A stretch of 64,000 bases of DNA, taken from assembly GCA_013398295.1 (NCBI GenBank), contig VZSF01007786.1, positions 275,801 through 339,800 on the forward strand, given 5' to 3'. The DNA is from Chionis minor (Eukaryota; Chordata; Aves; Charadriiformes; Chionididae). Under the pieces are notes generated by a model that saw only the letters and a list, made by a program, of their open reading frames with translations, made no database searches and was not told the DNA's origin. The position numbers and the translations under genes were made by a program. Positions 49,001 to 60,650 of the stretch are shown here, piece after piece (the first letter of the stretch is position 1; each line of letters starts with the position of its first letter).

Positions 49001-50193
49001 AGTAAGATGAACCAAAGGAGACCAACTGGGCTGAGTTTCGACCAGTAGCAGCCTAGATACCCCTTTTTTGCCTCACATGAGCATTTTTCCCAGCAGCAGT
49101 TGGCTTTCTGCCCTGCAAACCATGGACACACATGAGCAGGAGCAGGAAGACTCATCCTAGAGGGCACTGGGTCAGCCCCAAGGAGGTGGGCAGCAGATTT
49201 ACAGACCATAAGATATACACAGACAAAGCTGAGCTATCACTTCTGCATCTTCAGGGGCGGAGACCTTTCTTTCCCCAAGGATGACAGAGCACCTTTTGCA
49301 AATTCATGGCCCTAGATGTTCAGGACACACTTCAGAAATTGCAATTCTATCTTTTAGCTGGCACTGTGCCAGCCCAGAGCTTCCTCCTGGCTCCAGAGAG
49401 ACATCTTCATCTGCTCCAGATTGAGCAGGGACCACACTTTTCCCTGCCAAACAGCTGGGATTGGTGGGCTCATTCTCCAATTTCACTTTTTCCTACAAGA
49501 GCCCATGCTGGGAACCCCCCACCTGTACCTCATCTGCCTGCCCTGCTGCACCAAGGGGCAAGTGTGGCTCATCGGAAGAGGGGAACCAGCAACAAACCTT
49601 GTTGATGGTCCCAGCCTGGACACCTAGTTGTACCTTTTATCTTTGGCACTTGCAGGGCAGGAACGAGACAGTGCTGGGTCCCAGGCAGAGCCCAAAGCCC
49701 TGAGCTAGAGCCAGAGTTTTTTACTTCTTCCCACAATTTTGATAATCCCATGGGAAGGGAGGAAAACAGTCCCCACCAGTCCAGCTTCTCACCCAGCTGC
49801 ACAGATAGTCTCAACAGTGGACAACCTCACCCCTCGAGAGCATCCCAAACCAGTGCAAGCCCCCCAATCCAACTGAGCACCAGGGAAAGGAGGGGGTGAC
49901 CATGTCCACTCCGGGCACCCCACCAGATTTTTTAGAAAATGACCATCCCCGAGGCCAGATGGGGACCACAGGGAGCCCAGTCACTGCAGGCAACACACCG
50001 GCAGGGAGGGACTCCATGAGGCGATGGGTGCATCAGGAGACCCCCCATGGATGAGGGTCTCGGGGGTACAGAGTCTCCCTCCTGCGCATCTCAGCGAAGT
50101 GAAGGAGACCAGGAGGGTGATGGAGATGGCTATGGGGCTGGAGATGCACTCATTTGAGTGGGGCCAGGAGCACCTCAAAATTTTTTATTTTAT

Positions 50194-50515
50194 AGAATAG
50201 AATCATAGAATCACTCAGGTTGGAAGAGACCTTCAAGATCATCGAGTCCAATCATAACCTACACTACCAAAAACACCACTAAACCATGTCCCTCAACACC
50301 ACGTCCACAGGTCTTTTAAATACCTCCAGGGATGGTGATTCCACCACCTCCCTGGGCAGCCTGTTCCAATGCCTGATAACCCTTTTGGTAAAGAAGTTTT
50401 TCCTAACATCCGATCTAAACCTCCCCTGGCACAACTTGAGGCCATTTCCTCTTGTCCTGTCGCGTGTTCTTTGGGAGAAGAGACTGACCCGACCTGGCTA
50501 TAACGTCCTTTCCTA
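50194..50515 (-). mobile_element. CR1 LINE, 3' fragment (second subfamily)
   Basis: The plus strand reads AGAATCATAGAATCACTCAG, CTTCAAGATCATCGAGTCCA, then ATCCGATCTAAACCTCCCCT. The tail region differs from the other copies and matches only the one at 58,551, so it is a separate CR1 subfamily. Confidence 0.92.
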
Positions 50516-50619
50516 CCAGTCGAGGGTGAACAGACTGTACCACCCTTTAGCCACAGCCCACAAGACACTACCAGGAACCTGTGAAGTTGCAAAGTAGGAA
50601 AAATAAAACACACTTTTTT

Positions 50620-50880
50620 TAGTTTCATGTGTGACCTCAAGGCCCCAAAGATTTTTGCTAATTACTGAATTTAATTTATTTTGCTCTCTTCTCGGGGCTA
50701 AGGCTTTGCGTCGCTGGGCCTGTATTGTTTCCGTTACAGCCTGCCGGTGTCCAGAGAAACTTCAAATTAAATATTAGTCACACATTAAGGTTGGGCAGCT
50801 CAATTCCATTAACAGGCAGTGAGACTCAGCCTCTCTGTAATGAATGCTGCCCACGCCTCCTAATGATACCAGCAGAGGAA
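50620..50880. promoter_or_regulatory. Candidate conserved non-coding element
   Basis: A repeat-free AT-rich block with GCTAATTACTGAATTTAATT, CAAATTAAATATTAGTCACA and TCCATTAACAGG. Inferred from composition and motif density only. Confidence 0.22.
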
Positions 50881-51557
50881 CCGGGCAGCACCAGCACAGA
50901 GTGATTGGCACCCCACTGACACCGGGGACCACAAAATTGATTTTAAAAGTCCATTCATCTTCTACAAATCATGGCTTAAGTTTTTCTGACCTGTGACAAA
51001 TCTGCACGAGCTTCAGTTGAAAGACAGAGCCAAGAGGAAAACAAAAAATCCACACACACAAAAAAAAAAATCCCAAAAGCAAGAAAACACATTTCATCAG
51101 CGTTGTTCTGTCTCAGTTTCCAGCCCTCACCCTAGCCATGAATTTCTACCCCACACTTTAGGAGCAAGATTAAAGGTTTTTCACCCTGCTGCCTGCCACA
51201 AAGAAGGTATGGAGGATTTAAAGATGTTGCAAAATCCTCCCTGTTGCTGGACTCGTGGACACTGGATCTGCAGAAGCTCACCCCAGTCTGTTGGGTCCAT
51301 CCTTCCTTCTGTTTTTCACAGTCCAACAGACACCAGCACTAGAGGCCCCACCTTGGTCTCTGCGCCCAGCTGGGAAGCAGTTCCGAGGATCTGGTGGTCA
51401 ACACAGCGGGGAAGTGAGCAACGCAGGTGCCCACCCATCACCTGCCCACAGCTTCCCAGCATGGCCCCACGGCTGGTGGCCCACCTCACTTGACATTTCT
51501 CCCCTTACTTCTGCAACAAATTGGTATAGCTACTGTCACTCATGGGCAAAGGAGGAC

Positions 51558-51640
51558 CTACCACTGAAAAACCATCAGAAATCACTTTTCCGACTCTCTA
51601 GCACAATTAACCCAAATATAAGGGTGCAGACAGCTCATGT
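51558..51640 (+). repeat. Dispersed repeat, copy 2
   Basis: Second copy of the sequence at 48916, 2.64 kb away. Similarity stops abruptly on the left at CTACCACTGAAA and fades on the right after AGCTCATG. Confidence 0.9.
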
Positions 51641-51999
51641 CTATACCAGACCAGTGCAAGCTGCAACTTCTTACAGAGCCTTAATTTATTTAAGTCCCAT
51701 CTGGGTATCAAAGTGAGGATGTTCTCCACCACATAACGCAACAACATGGAGAAGAAGCTGACTTGGGTTGAAGTCAGCAGTTGCTCTGCTCAAGCAAGAG
51801 GACAATTTTAGTTGCGTGTGACCACCCAAGGTCTAACCAGCTGTGTGCCCAACACCATCGTTTCAGAGACATTTTGGAAACGTAATTGGGGTGAGAGGGA
51901 AGAGGAGGTGGAAAAGGGGATGAAATAGGACTTTAAGGCACTATCACAGTATAAGGAGCCTGGGTTTCAGGCTGCAAGCTGTCACGTCATTCTTGCTGA

Positions 52000-52240
52000 G
52001 GCATTCGGGAATTTTATAATAGCTCTTTTACTCTGTAAAATTCTTCCTGCCTAAAGAAAAACGCTTATTCCGCTCAAGCACCAATAAGAGTTAAATACCG
52101 GCAGATCAGTTTAATAGTGTAGTTATGCCCATTAAAACGACTGCAAAACTAACATCAAGGCATTTCACATTAATTCCCTCTCAGCAACTCCAGATCTGAT
52201 TTCCTTCGACAAATCCCCTGCTATTGAGAAGTGGTTGCAA
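52000..52240. promoter_or_regulatory. Candidate conserved non-coding element
   Basis: A repeat-free AT-rich block with GAATTTTATAATAGCTC, ACCAATAAGAGTTAAATACC, CCCATTAAAACGAC and CACATTAATTCCC. Inferred from texture only. Confidence 0.25.
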
Positions 52241-52524
52241 GTCTCCACGGCCCTGTAGCAGCTGGCATTGCAGAAAGTCGCTGTTGGACTCAAAAAGTCC
52301 AGATCTATCAGCTGCACGGGGAAAGGAAACCTATTGATCAGAGCAGCTAGACAAGGAAGTTGTACAGCTAGTGTCAGCAGCCAGGTTTTCCCCCCAGATT
52401 GTTATTTTTAAGCATATTTCACAGAGGAGATGGGGCCCAAGTCACTCTTCCCACTACTGCAGTGGGTGAGCCGGAGAAAATGCCTCCCCCTGGATTAAAA
52501 CAAAATTATGTTAAAACCATTCTT

Positions 52525-52560
52525 TTATATATATAGATATATATAGATGTATATACACAT
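52525..52560. repeat. (TA)n/(GATATA)n low-complexity tract
   Basis: Alternating TA with interspersed G: TTATATATATAGATATATAT, then AGATGTATATACACAT. Confidence 0.9.
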
Positions 52561-53429
52561 ATGACACTGAGAAAGAATTCAGGGTTTTATTTTTCATCAA
52601 AAAAATCTCAGCGTTGTCTGCTTTCTGTTTAATTTCTAAACCTATTTCCTGAAGAAAGCAGAGCCATCTGACCACGTTTTTATGGCTAGGTACCATTCTT
52701 CAGACGTCTCCTGTAACACATTTCCACAGTAGTGACCACAGAAAGGAGGCTGAAAATCAGAAATCCACTTTTTCCCACCCACGTTTACATTTTCCCCAGG
52801 AATTGTACCTACAAAGGAGAAGAATCATGCCTTGTTCCCTGAATTTTATACCCAGTGGCCTGTGAGAAGAGCTGTTGTACAAATGTGCTTTGTACAGATG
52901 GAGAAATGAAGGCGGGAAACCAAAAGCACTTACTCAACCTTAGGGAAGACCAGAGGGTCCAAGTGGGGACCCATGGAGCTGGGGGTCAGCATGTTGTACC
53001 CACTGCCCACCTGGACCCACACATGTCATTTGGGTAAGCAGAGCATGTCCAGCACCTTGAGGAGGACACATTTCTGCTCTGGGTGTTGGACACACTCCAG
53101 CCGCTTGGCCTTGGACCAGACCCATGGTGATTTGGAATCTTCCCCATGCAGATGTGGCCATAGAAATGGATCTCCCTGCCCACAGGAAGTCCCTTTGTTT
53201 GGAGGGGATGACCACGGTGCGGAATGGAAGGGAAGTGTCCAACATTGAATTGTATGGCAGGGGAGGGCACATCTGCACCCCTGCCCACGCCACCTGACTG
53301 CCCATCCAGAGTGGGTGTACCCCCAGGGACTGCTGGCCAGAGAACAGGAACCCCCGGGGTGCTGTCATCTCCATCCTTGAAGGGTCAAGACTCTGAGACA
53401 CTCAACTGTGAAGACAGCCCTGCAGTGTG

Positions 53430-53490
53430 CAAGCAGCTTGGCTGGAGACCTCCAGAGGTCCCTTCCCAGCTGAATCATTCTGTCTGCAAG
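53430..53490 (+). mobile_element. Possible degenerate CR1 tail
   Basis: GGAGACCTCCAGAGGTCCCT followed by TCCCAGCTGAATCATTCTGT resembles the last 50 bp of a CR1. It is too short and diverged for certainty. Confidence 0.45.
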
Positions 53491-53506
53491 TCTGTCAACC
53501 AGTGGG

Positions 53507-53548
53507 AGATGCTCTTATAAAAAAAAAAAAAAAAAAAAAAGAGCATCT
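53507..53548. repeat. Poly-A run flanked by inverted arms
   Basis: AGATGCTC at 53507-53514 and GAGCATCT at 53541-53548 are perfect reverse complements. They enclose TTAT and a 22-A run (53519-53540). Confidence 0.9.
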
Positions 53549-56500
53549 TCTGGGGCAGTTGGGTACATGCCTCTACCTTACAGCTCTGAAAGCACCAACA
53601 ACATGGAAAAGTCTCCTCTACCCTGGCAAGGGACGTGCTTGTAAATGCACCCACGTGCACAGAGCGGTGCAGCGCGCAGCACTTCTGCACCATGAGGAGC
53701 GCAGACTTCACACAAAGGCCGGAAAGAAAATAATCCTGGATGTGCATTTTCCATTTATATTGTCAGTTCACAGCGTAACGGAACCTTCAGAGAAAGCGGA
53801 AAAAGATTACGAAGTTTTTCACAGTGCTAACAGCTGAATCCAGGAGAAGACTTCTGCCTGAGTTGAAATAATACAGCATGAATAACGCTAACCCATGTAA
53901 AGTCCATTGGATGGTGTTTCCAGCAGATAATCAAGTAGAAGAGAGAAGAGCAGCAATTGCAAAGGTGTAATTCAGATTCAACTGAGCTCTGGGCAGGGGG
54001 GGGAGGGAAATAACATCTCTTCAAGCCACAAAATCTGTTGACTCCTCAGAGCTTCCAGTTACAAACAAGAAGGAATTAAAGTTGGGATCTGAACTTCTCG
54101 GTGATGTTAATTAAAACCCTGTGCCTCCAGAACACCAGCTGAGCTGCACACTGCTCTTCTAAAACCTCTCTCCTGTTTTTGAGCGGCACAGACTGCAAAG
54201 CATCTAATCCTGTTCCTCGGTTTGGAAGAACCATTTTGACCAAGAAAACCAAACCAAGCCCCATTAGGAGGTGCTGGCTAGCTCAGAAGTTGTCCAAGAT
54301 TTGGCAGATCTGCAAACATCTAGCCCCAAAGAGGTGTCTGCAGGCAGTCCCCAAGCCCTGACTACCCTCACACAGAAAGCTGGGTAGGTGAATCTTGATT
54401 TCTGATGTTTTACAGTGGGATCATTCTTGTTTTGTAGAGAAACAACCTCCGTACGGACAGCCAACTTCCTCCTGGGACCCTTGGGTTCAGGTCCTTTGCT
54501 TTTCTGCTCTAATGGAGCACATGGATTTCTGCTCTCCATGTTTTGGGGTAGCAGCACAGCAGTGTGAAGAGCCACAAACATTATCCTGTTTGTAGTTTTA
54601 AAAGCAGAGATGCCCTGGTATTGCAGGTGCGGCTTGAGCAGAGTTGTCACACACCTGAATGCCCCATTTTCTCAATGACAAGTGGTGGCTCATCCAACCA
54701 GAGCACCCAGCCCCTCAGAGCGGCTCAACTTGCTTGCCAAAGGTCTCCTTTTCTCTTAATATTGTGGAAACCAGTCAACGGCCACCCCCAATCCCCGCCC
54801 AGCTTGGATGTGGTGGAGATCCACAGTTCTCCTAACCATTAGCAAGCCGCACTGAAGAGCATCCCTAATCCATGGTGTGGGATCTCCCTCTGTACGTTGC
54901 TGCTTTTCCTTGACTTTCTGTTCCATCACCCACTGCCCTGAGAGCCACCCAGGCTTCCTGCCGTGTCCTGCCCTCCTCTCCTCCATCATCACCCAGCACT
55001 TCCACACCACAGCTCCACTAAAACCTCTCCCACAGATGCAAATTTGACAGGAATTTTAAGCCCTGCTCTTTGCGGACAGCAGGACACCAGAGGTGAAAGC
55101 CACCTTTCTTGCCATGGAAGGCGGTATGCACACGGACACCCAGAGAAAAGCTGAAGGACCCCCAAACCCCAGGAGTTGTGGCGTGCAGACCTCTCATGGC
55201 AGGCATTGACAAGAAAAAAATGCTCTTTTTCATTAGTATTTTGGTGTCTGAACCTTAGCAAACACTTTGCATTTTCATGTTACTGTTGTGTTCGGGGCTT
55301 TTATCCCTTTTTTCTAATTTTTTTTTTTTTTAAAATCACAAAGTCTCATTATATTTGTTGGCTTTCTCAAAGCTCCAGCTCCCTGGCATGACGCGAAAGC
55401 ACGTGTGTCACGGCGTTACCAGAAACAGACTTGTTCTTTACGCTGAAAAAAAGAAAAGCGACCGGGAGCTAGGTCTAACCGTGGGCTGGAGAGGAACGTT
55501 TTGGCTCAGGGTGCCCACTCTGCACACCCACTTGCTCCGTTGAACTTACCTCCAACGGGCTGCTTTCGAAGGGGACTCCCTAAAGTCCTCTCCCTGCAGA
55601 GGTGTCGGCAGCTCCAAGCGGGGTTAGTTGTTGGGTACCCTGGTACATCCCTCCTCCTCTGCGCCATCCTGGCTCACAGGAGGGTCCCAGCGCCATTTAG
55701 ATGCCCTTTGGCTCCCGCTCTGGCCTGCATGTCACCTCCCCTCAAGGGATGCTGCCAGTGAGTTGGGTTTCTGCAAAGCACGTCCATCCCCCCGTTTCCC
55801 ACTTGACTTACAGAGAACTGGGAAGGGGCCCATTCCCATCGTGAGGCCAGAAAGCTGTGACCGGTTGTGCCGGTGCACCAAAACCAGGAGGTGGGGGAGA
55901 GGAAGAGGCACCAGCACTGCCTGTTCAACATGCTGAAAGAGCAGCAGGCATTTGCGCAGATATTTTCTGAAAAGCATCCATCAAAACCACCCCACTCTCT
56001 CTCAAAAGCATTATTTTCTAGAAGTGAAGCTGGATGAGGGATGTGTACCTAGACCCGACTCAGCACCACACCATGATGCTCCTTTCCCCTGGCCAAATGA
56101 CCAATATGACCATGCTTTAGACCTTCCCATCACCGCGTTCCCACCACCAGTTATTACAGCATCGATCACAGCCATCTCCCGACACAGCAGCCAGACGACA
56201 GCACTTGTTCTTCAATCTCCATCCCACACAAAGCTCCCAAGGAGGTCCTCCATCTTCTGGACACACCATCTCATGGACAGCAGTGCCTTACCCTCCCCTC
56301 CACCAACACACACCAGACCAGCGTGCTTCAGCATCTCAAGTGTTTCCAGCACGTCTGAGCCCCGGAGCCAGCCCCAGCCCTGGGGAAAACTCTGGTGGTT
56401 GGGGAATGAATACAAGGATGGAACAATTAAAAAATCCCATCCCACCCATGGGTGAAAATATGGCTAATATTTAAAAACGCGGTGGGAAAAAAAAAAGGCA

Positions 56501-57554
56501 ACGGTGAAGAAGGCAAGTGAAGGTGAGACCACCAGCAGCACTGGCCAGGAGGACTTCTCAGCTGGCATATCAGCAGCTTCATAACGCATTTGCTGAAGAG
56601 CAGCAAAGGTTGTGTCTCTGCAGAGAGACAGAAGATGGGTCTAGGCCTGGGTCTGCCAGCATGGAGGTCAGCCCTTGATTTTCCTAGTGGGGTCAAAATT
56701 GCTTGTTACAGGAAGGACAGAGTCACGCTGGACATGCAACAAACATACTCTGGCTTCCCCAACAGCACCCCAACTCCTTTCAGGAGCAACTGCTTTCTGC
56801 CCAAGGGATGGGGAGGGATTTACCTTGCCTTCCTTCCCCTTGGTCCATGTCCTGTTTTTCTAAGCTTGTAACTACCTCCTGGTAATATTTTCCTTCCCCA
56901 GGACACCCCTGCACCCAACAGAATAAGCACCTGGATGGCATCATGTGCATTCTGGATCTGGCAATGCAGGAATCTCCTCGCAGATGACCCTGGGCAAGAT
57001 GATATGGCCTTATCTCCAGTGTAGGTGTACGGTCTCCTTTGCAAAACACCTAGGATTTCCACCAGCAAGTTTTTAATCACACCTGCCAGACAGATTTTCC
57101 TCCTCAAATCAAACAAGGCCATGGAGAAGTCGCTCATTGGCTCTGCAAGCTGAAGTGACTCAGGTGGGTGAGCCCAGTGACGAACAAAGCAGTGGTTGCA
57201 CATCCCATTTGAGACCTCAGCTCTCATTTTCATTTTGGAAACCACCTCAGGTCCTCACAAGCCTGGAAACCCACCCTCATTGCCAAGAGAGGTGAGAAGG
57301 AAGGAGAGCCAGGGGCTGACTTGACCTCCTTTGGTTTGTAAGGGGCCAACAACATTTTGCCACCTCCCACACCAGGAACGCAGCCTTTGCTTCTCCAAGA
57401 CTCATCTCTGGCATTAAAGCGCTTTCTGTTGATTAAATAAATCCGATTCCTGAACACACTGAAGTCACAACATGGTTTCACCATACAAGAACAGTACAAA
57501 ACACGGAATCCATCTCTCAGATGTGAAAAAACCTATGCCTAGGCAAAAAGTTAT

Positions 57555-57800
57555 TGTACGAAAGACTCAGCTGAAAGATTACGATGAGTTGGTTTTATTC
57601 CCTGCGTCCAATTGACGCTGTTTCATTTTCTGCCGTAAGATAGCATTTCACTTCTGGGGTTGTGACTTATTTCATCTCACTTCAAAGAAACTATTTAAAA
57701 CCCTCCTCCCCCGCCCCCCCGCTTTTGCTGAAAAAACTCAAAGACAATATAAAACCAGGAAAATGAGTTTTCAGCCAGTAAACTGGAAAATAATAATCAT
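57555..57800. promoter_or_regulatory. Candidate conserved non-coding element
   Basis: A repeat-free block including GTCCAATTGACGCTGTTTCA, TTCTGCCGTAAGATAGCATT and GGAAAATAATAATCATCATC. Inferred from texture only. Confidence 0.2.
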
Positions 57801-58164
57801 CATCAAAATCAGGTATCTCTATTTTCAAGTAGCTCTAGTCCCTGGAAACTTGGGTCAATAGAAGTGCCACCAGGTGATCTTCTGGTCTACTACCCACCGC
57901 TCACCCATGCACCATCCCCCCACCACTGCCACGAGGACCTGACATGCCTTGCTCCGGGGCCCAAATCCTGTGCAATATTCCTCCACATTGCAAACACTTT
58001 GCCATGTTTTCAGCTCAGAGCTTCAAGGATTGTCCTCAGAGACAACAGTCCGGCCACCACTCATTAATTTAATGCAGGAAGGAGTCAGGCAGAGAGCTGA
58101 GCAACAGGATAAGGACGGACAGTAGGTTTTGCTGGTGTTTCAGTAAGAGCAGGAAGGTAGTCTG

Positions 58165-58455
58165 CCAGGCTGTTTTCAGCAGTACCCAGTGATAGGACAA
58201 GGGGCAATGGATATAAAATCGAATATAGAAAGTTCCATCTGAACATGAGGAGGAACTTCTTGACTTTGAGGGTGGCAGAGCACTGGAAGAGGCTGCCCAG
58301 AGAGGTGGTGGAGTCTCCGACTCTGGAGACATTCCCAACCCACCTGGACGCCATCCTGTGCCACCTGCTGTAGGTGGACCTGGTCTAGCAGAAGGGTTGG
58401 ACCAGATGATCTCCAGAGGTCCCTTCCAACCCTTAACTTTCTGTGATTCTGTATT
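58165..58455 (+). mobile_element. CR1 LINE, 3' fragment
   Basis: Plus-oriented CR1 with CAGTACCCAGTGATAGGACA, GAACATGAGGAGGAACTTCT and a tail CTTTCTGTGATTCTGTA. It shares diagnostic positions with the copy at 9,744. Confidence 0.93.
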
Positions 58456-58550
58456 TCACTCCTTGGGCTGCGTATCACCCTTCTTACTTACAGATGGAGG
58501 TTGAGGGGCTCCATCTCCTCACATCCCCACAACCTCTGGCTGCCTCACCT

Positions 58551-58985
58551 AGAATCATAGAATCGTCTAGGTTGGAAGGGACCTTTAAGATCATTGCGTC
58601 CAACCGTCAACCTAGCACTGCCAAACCCACCACTAACCCATGTCCCTCAGCACCACGTCTGCCTGACTTTTAAATATCTCCAGGGATGGTGACTCCACCA
58701 CTGCCCTGGGCAGCCTCTTCCAATGCTTGACAACCCATGAAGAAATTTTTCCTAATATCCAATCTAAACCTCCCCTGGAGCTACTTGAGGCCGTTCCCTC
58801 TTGTCCTATGACCTGTTACTTGGAAGAAGAGACTGCTTCCCCCTGGCTACACCCTCCTTTCAGGTAGTTGTAGAGGGCGAGAAGGTCTCCCCTCAGCCTC
58901 CTTTTCTCCAGCCTGAAAAACCCCAGCTCCTCCTCAAGAGACTTGTGCTCCAGACCAGCTTCACTACCCTTCGTTGCACCTAGAT
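58551..58985 (-). mobile_element. CR1 LINE, 3' fragment (second subfamily)
   Basis: The plus strand begins AGAATCATAGAATCGTCTAG, then AAGATCATTGCGTCCAACCG and AATCTAAACCTCCCCTGGAG, ending near CCTTCGTTGCACC. Same subfamily as 50,194. It faces the CR1 at 58,165 tail to tail with a spacer of about 95 bp. Confidence 0.93.
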
Positions 58986-60029
58986 TCACCCATATCATCA
59001 TCTCCCACCCAGGCCAGATTCACGTGCCAGTAATGGGAGTGCCAGGTGGCATAGGGCAGCCTGCAGCCCCCGGCCAGGTTTGTGACTTACCTCCAGACCG
59101 TCCCAGAGCTGCACTTGACACACAATACAACCATTATCTCAGGTTCATACAGACCTTTCCCACTGAGGCCAACGAGGGCTGAGCAAAACCAGCTCAGTAA
59201 GTGCTTTGGGTGCACGATGGGTAAAATTTTCTATGTTCAGTCTCGTGGAGAGCTGCCTGCAACCTATCGATCTCGAAGGAAGCCCTGCCTAGAGGAGGGC
59301 ATTTGGGGCTGCTGACGGGCTTTGAAGGCAGCCAGCGTGAGAGGACACCCCTTTTTTTATAGGGTTACACACAACTGAGACATTCACTATTAAAAAAACC
59401 ACAACCTCGTAAACCCAAGCCCACTCATGTCATGCTATCTCTGCACAGAAAGCCTCCTCGTTCCTTATCTCGGCCCCTGGGGATTTGTGGGATATTGCAA
59501 ATAACAGCTGGACAAGGTAAAGCTTCTTCCAACATGCTGGTTGCTCCTAACGTCTATAAAGCCTCATCATGACGGACCTGAATGAATCAGTGCCTGGGGA
59601 TGCTAGACCTCACCCGCTTTCACTCCAACCCTCCTCTTTTCCAGAGGTTTTGAGCAAATATTGTGAGGTTGCCCCCCCATTTTCATGCCTTACACGCCCA
59701 TCTCCAAGCCCTACCAACACCCTCACCTCTCAGGGAGAGCAGAGACCAAAGATGCTCAATCTTGGCCAAGCAAATCTTAATCCATTCCCGGTCCTTTCCA
59801 GCTCCTAGTATTGAGGGAACTTCTCAATTTCAATTAGCCACTCGTGCGGTAAAACCCCGTGAAGGAGGAGGGGAGCTGTCGGGATCCGACCCTCCAGGGC
59901 TTACCACCGTGGTAATGCAAAACCAGGCACGCCGGCAACAAGATGTTCATAGCCCAGTGATTCATAACACTGCAGAGTTTGCAGGAAATGTAACACCATT
60001 CATGATGAAGAAACACTCTTGTTTTCTGC

Positions 60030-60350
60030 TAAATATATAAAATAATCACTCATCCCCTGAGCAGCAGATGCAAATTATACATAGTATTAGCCTCATATGC
60101 CAACCGCTTTAATTCTGGTGCAGCATGAAGCCGTTTCCCAAGGCTCTAGAAGTCCCTTAATCTGCCTTTTGACGTCAAATGACAAATTTCTTGCCTGGGA
60201 TCATTAACGGGATGACTAATGAAAGCTGATAAGTGAATTTATAAATGAAATTAAAGATATTAATATTAAAGGCTGGGCTACAAAAAAGAGAAATGTGGAT
60301 TTAGCAAACGACAACAAGAAGCGCGGTAATCTGCATGAGATTTACAGCTC
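60030..60350. promoter_or_regulatory. Candidate conserved non-coding element
   Basis: The most enhancer-like block in the intron: TTTTGACGTCAAATGACA (CRE-like core TGACGTCA), GATCATTAACGGGATGACTA, ATGAAATTAAAGATATTAAT and GCAAATTATACATAG. It is free of repeats and of coding signal. Conservation could not be tested. Confidence 0.33.
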
Positions 60351-60618
60351 CTTTCCTGCCGGGCAGATTAGAGACACAATATTTTCCGCCTGGAGGATGT
60401 AGAAACTGCCAGGCTTGACAGACACCTCTCCTGAAGCATTAGCACCCCCATTACCTTCAGACGCTGCCTGAGGTTTAAAAAGCTCCTACTCAAGTTTGCC
60501 AGCAAATGCCACGTCAGGGCTGAAAACACGCTGACAGTCTTGCAAAGATAACCGCATCACCAAATCCTCATGCAAACGAAATACCTTTAGGCTGTGGTCA
60601 ATTTGCTACCAATTACAC

Positions 60619-60650
60619 TTTTTTTTTTCCCCTAAAAAAAAAAAAAAAAA
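60619..60650. repeat. T10 / A17 tracts
   Basis: A run of 10 T, then CCCCT, then 17 A. Confidence 0.95.

Noticed and set aside
50993..51716. Overlapping plus-strand frames of 166 and 153 codons
   Set aside because: One includes copy 2 of the dispersed repeat. Neither shows domain structure or exon borders.
55952..56455. Plus-strand open frame of 167 codons
   Set aside because: Low-complexity Pro/Ser/Thr/His composition from C-rich sequence; no start context, splice sites or homology seen.
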